From CAYXPR01 sp964467255 (GTDB lineage Bacteria; Pseudomonadota; Alphaproteobacteria; Rickettsiales; RGZB01), in contig CAYXPR010000022.1 of assembly GCA_964467255.1 (NCBI GenBank), positions 1 to 25,287 on the forward strand: a stretch of 25,287 nucleotides of DNA. The letters are read 5' to 3'. The notes beneath the pieces were generated by a model. The model was given only the letters and a program-made list of their open reading frames with translations. It searched no databases and was not told the origin of the DNA. Below, one piece after another: positions 1 to 6,906 of the stretch; the first letter of the stretch is position 1, and each line of letters starts with the position of its first letter. Position numbers and translations under genes: made by a program.

Positions 1-668
1 AGCTAAAAGCAATTCTGGCGCTGGGCGGCGATGGTTTTATGCTACATGTGCTGCATAATTTCATGGATAGCAATATCCCGATTTACGGCATGAACTGCGG
101 CACGGTCGGCTTTTTGATGAACGCCTACCGTGAAGAAGATTTATTCGAGCGCATCAAGGCGGCCAAACCAAGTGCCATTCACCCCCTGCGCATGACCGCC
201 ACCACCACCGAAGGTGAAACCGAAACACGCTGGGCGGTAAACGAAGTGTCGCTCGTGCGCAGCACTGCACAGGCCGCGCATATCCGCATCAGCATCGATG
301 GCGCCGTGCGGATGGAAGAAATGATTGCCGATGGCGTGCTGATTGCCACGCCAGCTGGTTCTTCGGCGTACAACGTCTCCGTCGGCGGGCCGATTATTCC
401 GATTCGCACTGAAATTATTGCGCTCACGCCCATCAGCCCATTCCGCCCGCGTCGCTGGCGTGGGGCGTTGCTACCAGACCGCGCGGCGATTCGCTTCGAT
501 GTGCTCGATTCCAAAAAACGCCCCGTCAGTGCAGTGGCCGACTTTCAGCGCGTGAAAAATGTCGCGTCGGTGGAAGTGGTGCGCGATAAATCGCGCATGG
601 TCTCGCTGCTCTTTGACCCCGGCCACAGCCTTGAAGACCGCCTCATCAAGGAACAATTCTTAAGTTAA
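1..668 (+). CDS. nadK: NAD kinase, 5'-truncated by the window edge
   Basis: This enzyme phosphorylates NAD to NADP in the cytoplasm. The reading frame is open from base 3, so the gene begins before the window; the ATG at 39 lies inside the catalytic motif and is not the start. Visible family motifs, in order, are LALGGDGFML (the GGDG nucleotide-binding loop), MNCGTVGFLMN, VNEVSLVR (the NE motif), DGVLIATPAGSSAYN, and LTPISPFRPRRWRG near the C terminus, ending in a typical DPGHSLEDRLIKEQF tail. The reading frame is intact to TAA at 666-668. About 222 residues are visible, so perhaps 30-40 N-terminal residues are missing. It converges on the SDHAF4-type gene with a 9-bp gap. Confidence 0.95.
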   Translation, partial: LKAILALGGDGFMLHVLHNFMDSNIPIYGMNCGTVGFLMNAYREEDLFERIKAAKPSAIHPLRMTATTTEGETETRWAVNEVSLVRSTAQAAHIRISIDGAVRMEEMIADGVLIATPAGSSAYNVSVGGPIIPIRTEIIALTPISPFRPRRWRGALLPDRAAIRFDVLDSKKRPVSAVADFQRVKNVASVEVVRDKSRMVSLLFDPGHSLEDRLIKEQFLS

Positions 669-677
669 GTTGGGATA

Positions 678-818
678 CTAAAAATCCACGCACTTGCCGC
701 CGCGTTCCCAATCGCCAAAGCGTGTGGGTTCTTTGCCCTTAGGGCCGCCCACTTCTTTTTGTGGTGTTGGTTTTATTTCGGGCGCGGGTTTCTGATTTTC
801 TTTTTCGGACTTCGGCAT
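678..818 (-). CDS. DUF1674 / SDHAF4-type succinate dehydrogenase assembly factor, 46 aa
   Basis: This is a small gene of 46 codons plus TAG. Its product has a charged, Pro/Lys/Glu-rich N-terminal half (starting MPKSEKENQKPAPE) and ends in GGPKGKEPTRF followed by GDWERGGKCVDF. That C-terminal block is the signature of DUF1674, the SDHAF4/Sdh8 family. Members help assemble succinate dehydrogenase by binding the flavinylated SdhA subunit (established for mitochondrial SDHAF4). Alphaproteobacterial members are usually short, about 50-70 residues, so this appears full length. The ATG at 818 lies 4 bp downstream of the gmhA stop, which makes it the last gene of an rpe-gmhA-SDHAF4 run. A GGGG stretch about 12 nt upstream is the only SD-like element. 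No sdh gene is in the window. Confidence 0.85.
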   Translation of the reverse strand: MPKSEKENQKPAPEIKPTPQKEVGGPKGKEPTRFGDWERGGKCVDF

Positions 819-822
819 GGTG

Positions 823-1398
823 TTACGCAAGCCCCATTTCCTGTTCCACAAGGCCAATCAGCATATGCAGCGCCAGCATATGCACTTCCTGCACGCGCGC
901 CGTCTCAAGGCTCGGCACCACCAGCGTAAGGTCTGCTTTGCCCTTGGCGGCTTCGCCACGCGCACCCGTCATCAGCACCGTATACATGCCGATTTTTTTT
1001 GCGGCCTTAAATGCTTCCAGCACATTCTCGCTGGTGCCGGAGGTCGAAAGACCAATCAGAATATCATCTGCTCTGCCGTGGGCTTCCACCTGCCGTGCAA
1101 ACACATGCTGATAGCCATAATCATTCCCCACCGCCGTTAAAATACCGGGGTCTGAAGTGAGCGCGAGCGCGCGGAGCGCCTTGCGGTCTTTAATGAAGCG
1201 GCCCACGAATTCGCCGGCAATGTGCATCGCGTCGCACGCGCTGCCACCATTACCGCAGAATAAAATTTTGCCATCCGCCATTAACCGTCCAGCGATTTTT
1301 TCCGTCAGTGTCAAGAGGTCGCTTTCATGCGCAGCGAAAAAACCATCCGCTGCTTCTTTATGCGCGGTCAGTTGTTTGGCAATCGCGGGAATTTTCAT
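823..1398 (-). CDS. gmhA: Phosphoheptose isomerase (sedoheptulose-7-phosphate isomerase), SIS domain
   Basis: GmhA converts sedoheptulose 7-phosphate to D-glycero-D-manno-heptose 7-phosphate, the first step toward the ADP-heptose of the LPS inner core; it is a cytoplasmic tetramer. The 191-residue length matches the family. The single SIS domain shows LFCGNGGSACDAMHIAGEF, then LTSDPGILTAVGNDYGY, the phosphosugar loop LSTSGTSENVLEA, and a C-terminal VQEVHMLALHMLIGLVEQE helix carrying the conserved Glu and His. It starts 3 bp after the stop of rpe, so the two are almost certainly cotranscribed. Rpe feeds the pentose phosphate pathway that supplies sedoheptulose 7-phosphate, so the pairing makes metabolic sense (inference). 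Confidence 0.95.
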   Translation of the reverse strand: MKIPAIAKQLTAHKEAADGFFAAHESDLLTLTEKIAGRLMADGKILFCGNGGSACDAMHIAGEFVGRFIKDRKALRALALTSDPGILTAVGNDYGYQHVFARQVEAHGRADDILIGLSTSGTSENVLEAFKAAKKIGMYTVLMTGARGEAAKGKADLTLVVPSLETARVQEVHMLALHMLIGLVEQEMGLA

Positions 1399-1401
1399 GG
1401 C

Positions 1402-2061
1402 TTACTTCCCCCGAAGGGCGGCGATGCTGGCAGCGTAATCCTTATGGCTGAACACGGCCGTACCGGCCACCAGCACATTGGCACCGGCTTCAATAATTTC
1501 TGCTGCGTTTTTGCTGCTGATGCCGCCATCCACCTCAAGGTCGATATCTTTGCCGGTGTCATCAATCATGAAACGCAGCTCGCGGATTTTATCGAGCGCG
1601 GATGGAATAAAACTCTGCCCGCCGAAGCCGGGGTTCACGCTCATCACCAGTACCAAGTCTAAATCTGGCAGAATGTAATCCAGTATGTCCGGCGGGGTAG
1701 AGGGCACAATCGAAACACCCGCTTTTTTTCCGAGGCTTTTAATATGCTGTATCAGGCGGTGCAAATGGTTCGTCGCTTCTGCGTGCACGGTGATAATGTC
1801 GGCGCCGGCTTTGGCGAATTCTTCAATGAACGGTTCGGGTGGCTCAATCATTAAATGCACATCGAGCGGCAACTTCGTGTGCGGGCGAATGGCGTTCACC
1901 ACGCAGGGGCCGATGGTCAGGTTCGGCACGAAATGCCCATCCATCACATCCACGTGCACATAGTCGGCGCCGGCTTTGGTGATAGCCGCCACCTCCTCAC
2001 CCAAACGGGCGAAGTCGGCGGAAAGAATGGATGGGGCGATTTTAACTTTACGAGCGCTCAT
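1402..2061 (-). CDS. rpe: Ribulose-phosphate 3-epimerase
   Basis: Rpe interconverts ribulose 5-phosphate and xylulose 5-phosphate in the pentose phosphate pathway (TIM barrel, metal-dependent). Motifs seen are KIAPSILSADFARLG, HVDVMDGHFVPNLTIGP, LDVHLMIEPP, TVHAEAT, LVLVMSVNPGFGGQSFIP and DLEVDGGIS; the two metal-binding His and two catalytic Asp residues are all in place. The frame is open upstream to 2100, but the ATG at 2061 (MSARKVKIAPS) gives 219 residues, the normal family length, so I prefer it. One substitution: the usual N/NP before the STP phosphate-side loop reads VPSTPP here. It is the first gene of the rpe-gmhA-SDHAF4 run and is divergent from the NtrC-type regulator. Confidence 0.94.
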   Translation of the reverse strand: MSARKVKIAPSILSADFARLGEEVAAITKAGADYVHVDVMDGHFVPNLTIGPCVVNAIRPHTKLPLDVHLMIEPPEPFIEEFAKAGADIITVHAEATNHLHRLIQHIKSLGKKAGVSIVPSTPPDILDYILPDLDLVLVMSVNPGFGGQSFIPSALDKIRELRFMIDDTGKDIDLEVDGGISSKNAAEIIEAGANVLVAGTAVFSHKDYAASIAALRGK

Positions 2062-2151
2062 ATCAGTGTCGTAGCAAGTCTGGTGCGGGGATGCAAGCAC
2101 TGGCTTTACCCACCCATTACAAAATTTTACTTGTGGTTGTGTTTCTTATTC

Positions 2152-2173
2152 ACCATATTACCTATGGTTGTAT
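2152..2173 (+). promoter_or_regulatory. Inverted repeat and shared motif upstream of the NtrC-type regulator
   Basis: ACCATA (2152-2157) and TATGGT (2163-2168) form a 6-bp inverted repeat around TTACC. It overlaps ACCTATGGTTGTAT (2160-2173), which recurs with one mismatch, in the same orientation, upstream of the hybrid histidine kinase (10420-10433, minus). It sits 22 nt before the chosen start codon, where a promoter or operator would be expected. An operator or promoter role is inference; no clear sigma-70 or sigma-54 consensus is present. Confidence 0.3.
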
Positions 2174-2195
2174 CAAGATGGAGCGCCGATTTTAC

Positions 2196-3662
2196 ATGTT
2201 ATACCATATGTTAATTGTAGAAGACGATCCCGCGCAGGCGCAGATGCTGGCGGCCCTGCTCAAAGGCAACTTTTCTGCCGAGGTAGAAATAGAACCAAGC
2301 GCATCGTCTGCCATTCTTCGTTTGGAGGATGCAAAAAAAACCCGTCCGGATATTGTGCTGCTCGATTTACGGTTGCAGGAAATGAGCGGGTTTGACGTGC
2401 TGCGCAAAATCACGCCGCTGCTTCCTGAGCTCCCCGTGATTCTTCTTACCGCCTATGGCGATGTCGGCAGTGCGGTGCAGGCCTTAAAACTCGGCGCGGT
2501 GGATTTTATCCAGAAGCAGGAGCCGAAAGAACGCATCCTCACTGCCATCCGTAATGCGCTGGAAGCAGCGCATTTACGCAAGGAAGTGCGACGCCTTTTG
2601 GCGGGCCACGGCAATGGGGATGGCTTTGCTGAAATTCTCGGCACCTCTCCGGCGTTGCAGCGTTCGCTGGCGCTGGCACGCAAGGCGGCGCAGTCGGATA
2701 TCACCGTACTCTTGCGCGGGGAAAGCGGTGTGGGGAAAGAGCGTTTTGCGCGCGCCATTCACACCGAAAGCGACCGGAGGAGCCAGAATTTCATTGCGGT
2801 CAATTGTGGGGCGCTGCCGGAAAATCTAGTGGAAAGCACGTTGTTCGGGCATGAAAAGGGTGCATTCACCGGCGCAGTGAACAGCAGCGTCGGCAAGTTC
2901 CGTGCCGCAGAAGGCGGCACGATTTTTCTCGATGAAATTTCGGAGCTCTCTTTGCCCGCACAAACCAAATTACTGCGCGTGTTGCAGGAAAAAGAAATTG
3001 AGCCCGTAGGTGCCAGCAAACCCGTTAACGTTGATGTGCGGGTGATTGCCGCCAGCAACCGCGATTTAAAAGAGGCGGTGGCGCAGAAACGCTTCCGTGA
3101 AGATTTATATTATCGCCTCACCGCCTTTCCCATCACGCTGCCAACCTTAAAAGAACGTGGCGCGGAAGACATTCTCCTGCTCGCGCACCATTTTCTAAAA
3201 TGCAGCGTGGCACAAGAACATTCCGTCGTGGTGGGATTCACGCCTTCTTCTAAAAATTTGCTGAAAGCATATGGTTGGCCGGGCAATATCCGCCAGCTTG
3301 AAAACAGCATCCGGCGCGCGGTGCTGCTGTGCGATGATACCATGCTGGATGTCGATGATTTCCCCGGACTCATGGCGCAGCCCGAAAATGCAGCAGAGCC
3401 TGCGCTGCCTCCGGCAGCAAAATCGCGTGTGGCACTCACCGGCGCGAACGGTCACTTTCGCACGCTGGCGGATATTGAAGCCGAGGTGCTCCGCGCCGCC
3501 TTGCAGCATTATAACTGGCATATTTCAGAAGCCGCGCGGCAACTCGGTGTGGGGCGCTCTACTTTGTATCGCCGCATTGAGGCGCTGGGGCTCGATGCCG
3601 AACGCCCGAAGGACACGCCGCCCCTGCAAGCGGCAATGTTCGCACAGCCCTATACGATTTGA
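2196..3662 (+). CDS. NtrC-family sigma-54-dependent response regulator
   Basis: This is a 488-residue three-domain transcriptional activator. The N-terminal receiver (about 4-125) has the acidic pair VEDD and the phospho-acceptor Asp57 in IVLLDLRL. The central AAA+ domain has Walker A GESGVGKE (175-182), the sigma-54-contacting loop GAFTGA (222-227) and Walker B FLDEIS (244-249). The C-terminal Fis-type helix-turn-helix (about 440-465) reads ISEAARQLGVGRSTLYRRI. An intact GAFTGA loop implies it really activates RNA polymerase with sigma-54. The frame is open back to 2091, but ATG 2196 has GGAG at 2180-2183 and starts just before the receiver; ATG 2208 is an alternative. The receiver ends in QKQEP where most relatives have a KP pair. 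No kinase is adjacent, and its last codon is 3 bp from convergent apaG. Confidence 0.93.
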   Translation: MLYHMLIVEDDPAQAQMLAALLKGNFSAEVEIEPSASSAILRLEDAKKTRPDIVLLDLRLQEMSGFDVLRKITPLLPELPVILLTAYGDVGSAVQALKLGAVDFIQKQEPKERILTAIRNALEAAHLRKEVRRLLAGHGNGDGFAEILGTSPALQRSLALARKAAQSDITVLLRGESGVGKERFARAIHTESDRRSQNFIAVNCGALPENLVESTLFGHEKGAFTGAVNSSVGKFRAAEGGTIFLDEISELSLPAQTKLLRVLQEKEIEPVGASKPVNVDVRVIAASNRDLKEAVAQKRFREDLYYRLTAFPITLPTLKERGAEDILLLAHHFLKCSVAQEHSVVVGFTPSSKNLLKAYGWPGNIRQLENSIRRAVLLCDDTMLDVDDFPGLMAQPENAAEPALPPAAKSRVALTGANGHFRTLADIEAEVLRAALQHYNWHISEAARQLGVGRSTLYRRIEALGLDAERPKDTPPLQAAMFAQPYTI

Positions 3663-3665
3663 CGT

Positions 3666-4067
3666 TTAGTTGAAGCGGATTTTCTGGCCCGGCACATCGA
3701 GTGAGAATGCGGGGATTTCAATATCCAGCGCACGACCGTCGGTCGTCACCATCTGATACGTGCCCGCCATAATGCCGGACGTCGTCGGCAGCAACGTGCC
3801 GCTGGAATATTCAAACTGGCTTCCCGGTTTCAGCACGGGTTGTTCGCCCACCACGCCGGGGCCGCGCACTTCTTTGGTAATGCCGAACGCATCGGTGATT
3901 TTCCAATAGCGGCTGATAAGCTGCACTTCGTCCTTGCCCATATTTTCCATACGCACATTATACGCCCACGCATATTGGTTGTCGGTGGGTGATGACTGAT
4001 GCTCGAGATACACCGGCTCCACCGAGATGCGGATGTCGTGCGTGGTCTTCGAATAATTATGGCTCAT
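3666..4067 (-). CDS. apaG: ApaG family protein
   Basis: This is a full-length ApaG (133 residues), a fibronectin-III-like beta-sandwich protein. The name comes from Enterobacteria, where apaG lies beside apaH and has been linked to Co2+/Mg2+ efflux phenotypes; the biochemical role is still unclear. Diagnostic stretches are YAWAYNVRMENMG, LISRYWKITDAFG, EVRGPGVVGEQPVLKPG, FEYSSGTLLPT and GIMAGTYQMV. The start at 4067 is supported by AGGGAGGG directly upstream (4070-4077 on the plus strand). It stands alone on the minus strand and its 3' end is almost touching the NtrC-type gene, so the two transcripts probably overlap. Confidence 0.93.
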   Translation of the reverse strand: MSHNYSKTTHDIRISVEPVYLEHQSSPTDNQYAWAYNVRMENMGKDEVQLISRYWKITDAFGITKEVRGPGVVGEQPVLKPGSQFEYSSGTLLPTTSGIMAGTYQMVTTDGRALDIEIPAFSLDVPGQKIRFN

Positions 4068-4198
4068 AAGCCCTCCCTATATGTCTTGAGCTATAGGCGT
4101 AATCGGGGTAACGTGTTCCGTGTAAGGGTTATATGGGGCTTCCGCCCATAAAAGTAAAGCCCTTACGTTAGAAAAACATTGTTGCAGGGAGCCGTCTG
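4068..4198. promoter_or_regulatory. Divergent intergenic region with nested inverted repeats
   Basis: This 131-bp gap separates divergent apaG and the orphan membrane gene. It holds an outer 7-bp inverted repeat, GTAAGGG (4122-4128) and CCCTTAC (4160-4166), which encloses a second one. The inner repeat reads on the minus strand as TATGGGC-GGAA-GCCCCATA with one bulged base and a four-base loop. TATAAC on the minus strand within it is a possible -10 element for apaG, with no convincing -35 at normal spacing. No T-run follows, so it is not a standard terminator. It may be an operator or structured leader. Confidence 0.35.
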
Positions 4199-4531
4199 AT
4201 GGATCGTCTTTTTTCCGTTGTTGCCGTGAATACCGTTATTTCTGCCTTCCTTTATTTTGGACTCGCCAGCCTCGAAAAGTTCGTTTTGCCAAAGTATATC
4301 AGCGGGTTAGATTTCGGCACGTGGGCCAGTCAGGCCTCGTGGGGTTCATGGACGCCCAGCGTGGCCATTCCGGTAGCCGTCACTGCATGGCGCATCAGCC
4401 CGAAGCTTGCCATCGCCTCGCTCGTAGGCATCGTTGGTATGTGGGGTGGTTTTATGATTACGGATTTCCAGCAGCCGCCGTTTATGAGCATGATTAAATC
4501 CGCTCTGCAGAGCCTACAGCAGGTATCGTAG
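4199..4531 (+). CDS. Uncharacterised small membrane protein, 110 aa
   Basis: I do not recognise a family. The product begins MDRLFSVVAVNTVISAF and has a likely membrane segment at about 6-26, a mildly hydrophobic stretch at about 53-64 (VAIPVAVTAW) and a second likely membrane segment at about 69-88 (LAIASLVGIVGMWGGFMI). Between them is an aromatic Trp-rich stretch with three Trp residues (WASQASWGSW). The ATG at 4199 is well supported by AGGGAG at 4187-4192. It ends 9 bp before the helicase gene and shares its direction, so the two are probably cotranscribed; no functional link is evident. Coding is supported by its good SD and an intact frame with neighbour-like codon usage. Confidence 0.7.
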   Translation: MDRLFSVVAVNTVISAFLYFGLASLEKFVLPKYISGLDFGTWASQASWGSWTPSVAIPVAVTAWRISPKLAIASLVGIVGMWGGFMITDFQQPPFMSMIKSALQSLQQVS

Positions 4532-4540
4532 CACACCGCC

Positions 4541-6766
4541 ATGAACTTATTCTCACCTTCCAGTCACGTGCCACGCAATGCCATGAACGCAGATGATGCC
4601 ATTATGTCGGGCCTGAACCCTGAGCAGCAGCAGGCGGTTACCACCACCGAAGGCCCGCTCTTGGTGCTGGCAGGTGCGGGCACGGGTAAAACGCGCGTGC
4701 TCACCAGCCGCATCGCACATATCTTACATCGCGGCCTCGCCTTCCCCAGCCAGATTCTTGCCGTCACCTTCACCAACAAGGCCGCGCGTGAAATGAAAGA
4801 GCGTGTGGAAAGAGCAATGGGCGCCGAGGTGCAGGGTTTATGGCTTGGCACATTCCACGCCATCGGCACTAAAATTCTGCGCCGCCATGCGGAAGTAATG
4901 GGTCTCAGGCAGGACTTCACCATCATCGACACCGACGACCAGCTGCGCGTACTAAAGCAGCTCATGGCGGAGCTCAGCATCGATGAAAAACGCTGGCCGG
5001 TGCGCGTTGTCTCCGGCGAAATTCAGCGTTACAAAGACCGCGGGCTCATGCCGGGCAGCGTGCCTGCCAGCATGGTGAGTGAAGTCGCGGGCGGTCGCAT
5101 GCTTGAAGTGTATGCGGCCTATCAGGCGCGGCTTAAAAGCCTTTCAGCGGTGGATTTTGGTGACCTACTGCTCTACCCGCTGCACCTACTCAGCACCGAT
5201 GCGGACATTCTTGCGCAGTATCAGCGCCGCTTTAAATATGTGCTCGTCGATGAATATCAAGACACCAACGTCGCGCAATATCTCTGGCTGCGTTTGCTCG
5301 CACAAGGCCATCACAATCTCTGCTGCGTGGGCGACGATGACCAGTCCATCTATGGCTGGCGCGGCGCGGAAGTCGGCAACATTTTAAAATTTGAAAAAGA
5401 TTTTCCCGGTGCCACGGTCATAAGGCTTGAGCGCAATTACCGCTCCACAAAAGACATTCTTGCCACCGCCTCGCATCTGATTGGCTTTAACCAAGGCCGC
5501 CTCGGCAAAACACTGTGGACGGAAAATCCTGATACACAAAAAGTCAAAGTCGTGTCGCTGTGGGATGAAAAGCACGAAGCGCAATATGTCGGCGAGGAAA
5601 TTGAAAATCTGCAGCGTGCGCAAAAACTGCCGCTGTCCGATGCTGCTATTTTAGTGCGCGCTGGCTTCCAGACGCGTGCATTTGAAGAAGCATTCGTATC
5701 GATGGGCATTCCATATAAAGTCGTCGGCGGTTTACGCTTCTACGAGCGCATGGAAATTCGTGATGCCATCGCCTACCTGCGCCTCACCATGCAGCCGCTA
5801 GATGATTTGGCGTTTGAGCGCATCATCAATGTGCCAAAGCGTGGCTTAGGAGAATCCACGCTGGCAGAAATTCGCAGCTTCGCGGGCGGCCGCCAGCTTT
5901 CGCTGTTGCAGGCTGTGCAGCAGATGCTGAAAGAAGGTTTACTCAAAGCCCGCGTGCGCGGCACGCTTGAAACTTTCTGCAACCAGCTCACGCTCTGGCA
6001 GCAGGCTGCCTTAAATGCCAAGCCGCACGAGCTGATGAAAAAAGTATTAGAAGAATCGAATTACCTCACCATGTGGCGGAATGAAAAAACGCCCGAGGCC
6101 GAAGGCCGCATCGAAAACATCAAAGAACTTTTCACCGCGCTCGAAGAATTTGAATCCACGGTAGAATTCCTAGAACATGTCAGCCTCGTCACCGATGCTG
6201 ATAAAGTCGATGAATCCGAGATGGTGAATATCATGACGCTCCACGCCGCCAAGGGGCTGGAATTTTCCTCCGTGTTCCTCACGGGCTGGGAAGAAGGGCT
6301 GTTCCCGCATCAACGCTCGATGGACGAAAAAGGCAAAGAGGGCTTAGAAGAAGAGCGCCGCCTTGCTTATGTGGGCATCACACGCGCGAGGGCGTGGCTT
6401 ACCATCACCTTTGCGGGCAATCGCCGCATTTATAATCAGTGGCAGTCTTCAATCCCCTCGCGCTTTATCGATGAATTACCGCCCGAGCACACTGAAATTG
6501 TTCGGACCGGAACGGGTTACCGTGCACCCGCCGCAGGTGGCCAGCGTCAGGTGTTTAATTCCGGTAAAATGTATGGCGCGAATAAGGCGGTTGGCACACC
6601 CGCCGCGCCTGTTGTTACGCCATCGGCCTTTGCATCCGGCACACGCGTGTTCCACCAGAAGTTTGGCTACGGCATCATCCGCAAGGCCAGCGGCGAGCAC
6701 CTCACCATCGCGTTTGATAAAGCCGGCATCAAAACCGTGATGCAAGGCTACGTCGAGAAGGTGTAA
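4541..6766 (+). CDS. uvrD: UvrD/PcrA-type superfamily 1A DNA helicase
   Basis: This is a 3'-5' ATP-dependent DNA helicase of the UvrD/PcrA/Rep group (741 residues, normal length), acting in nucleotide excision repair, mismatch repair and replication restart. Motifs in order: Q-motif LNPEQQQAV, Walker A AGAGTGKT (44-51), FTNKAAREMKERV (Ia), Walker B region VDEYQDTN (about 236-243), GDDDQSIYGWRGA (III), LERNYRS (IV), MTLHAAKGLEF (V) and YVGITRARAWLT (VI). The C terminus FHQKFGYGIIRKASGEHLTIAFD resembles the Tudor-like RNA-polymerase-binding tail of PcrA/UvrD. No clear SD precedes ATG 4541; ATG 4583 and ATG 4604 (MSGLNPEQ) are possible later starts, the last giving the more family-like N terminus. 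Confidence 0.94.
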   Translation: MNLFSPSSHVPRNAMNADDAIMSGLNPEQQQAVTTTEGPLLVLAGAGTGKTRVLTSRIAHILHRGLAFPSQILAVTFTNKAAREMKERVERAMGAEVQGLWLGTFHAIGTKILRRHAEVMGLRQDFTIIDTDDQLRVLKQLMAELSIDEKRWPVRVVSGEIQRYKDRGLMPGSVPASMVSEVAGGRMLEVYAAYQARLKSLSAVDFGDLLLYPLHLLSTDADILAQYQRRFKYVLVDEYQDTNVAQYLWLRLLAQGHHNLCCVGDDDQSIYGWRGAEVGNILKFEKDFPGATVIRLERNYRSTKDILATASHLIGFNQGRLGKTLWTENPDTQKVKVVSLWDEKHEAQYVGEEIENLQRAQKLPLSDAAILVRAGFQTRAFEEAFVSMGIPYKVVGGLRFYERMEIRDAIAYLRLTMQPLDDLAFERIINVPKRGLGESTLAEIRSFAGGRQLSLLQAVQQMLKEGLLKARVRGTLETFCNQLTLWQQAALNAKPHELMKKVLEESNYLTMWRNEKTPEAEGRIENIKELFTALEEFESTVEFLEHVSLVTDADKVDESEMVNIMTLHAAKGLEFSSVFLTGWEEGLFPHQRSMDEKGKEGLEEERRLAYVGITRARAWLTITFAGNRRIYNQWQSSIPSRFIDELPPEHTEIVRTGTGYRAPAAGGQRQVFNSGKMYGANKAVGTPAAPVVTPSAFASGTRVFHQKFGYGIIRKASGEHLTIAFDKAGIKTVMQGYVEKV

Positions 6767-6777
6767 GAGCCGCCAGC

Positions 6778-6827
6778 CAGCCGCGTACGGCTGCGCTTCA
6801 TGTAAGCGTCAGCGAACGGAAGCACTA
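6778..6827. repeat. Intergenic hairpin repeat, unit 1
   Basis: This is the first of two similar units. Parts in order: hairpin CAGCCG-CGTA-CGGCTG (6778-6793), a 6-nt spacer CGCTTC, then a tail beginning ATGTAAGCGTCAGCG and continuing GAACGGAAGCACTA to 6827. The second unit (6847-6898) has the same order, spacer length and tail with different hairpin bases, that is, compensatory change in both stem arms. The unit lies between the convergent ends of the helicase and bdhA genes. There is no T-run, so it is not a typical intrinsic terminator. It may be a REP-like dispersed element or a transcript-stabilising structure; the strand is undetermined. Confidence 0.55.
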
Positions 6828-6846
6828 TGAAAACAGAGCCGTCAGC

Positions 6847-6898
6847 GTGGCGCATCCGCCACCGCCCCATGTGAGGCAACGCCGAACGGAGGCAACTA
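6847..6898. repeat. Intergenic hairpin repeat, unit 2
   Basis: This is the second copy of the element. Hairpin GTGGCG-CATC-CGCCAC (6847-6862), spacer CGCCCC, then a tail ATGTGAGGCAACGCC continuing GAACGGAGGCAACTA to 6898. The tail matches unit 1 at most positions, including ATGT(A/G)AG, CGAACGGA(A/G)GCA and a terminal ACTA. The tail itself contains a partial direct repeat, visible on the minus strand as GTTGCCTC twice. It ends 8 bp from the bdhA stop codon. Between the units lies a 15-codon open frame (6827-6874, starting MKTEPSAW), which is too short to call. Confidence 0.55.
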
Positions 6899-6906
6899 AA
6901 ATATTC

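Noticed and set aside
2062..2100. N-terminal extension of rpe
   Set aside because: Adds residues absent from the family; the ATG at 2061 gives the normal 219-residue length.
2091..2195. N-terminal extension of the NtrC-type regulator
   Set aside because: The extension covers the intergenic inverted repeat and shared motif, lacks an SD and is not part of the receiver domain; GGAG supports ATG 2196.
6827..6874. 15-codon micro-ORF between the two hairpin repeats
   Set aside because: Too short and embedded in repeat sequence; kept only as a remark in the repeat entries.
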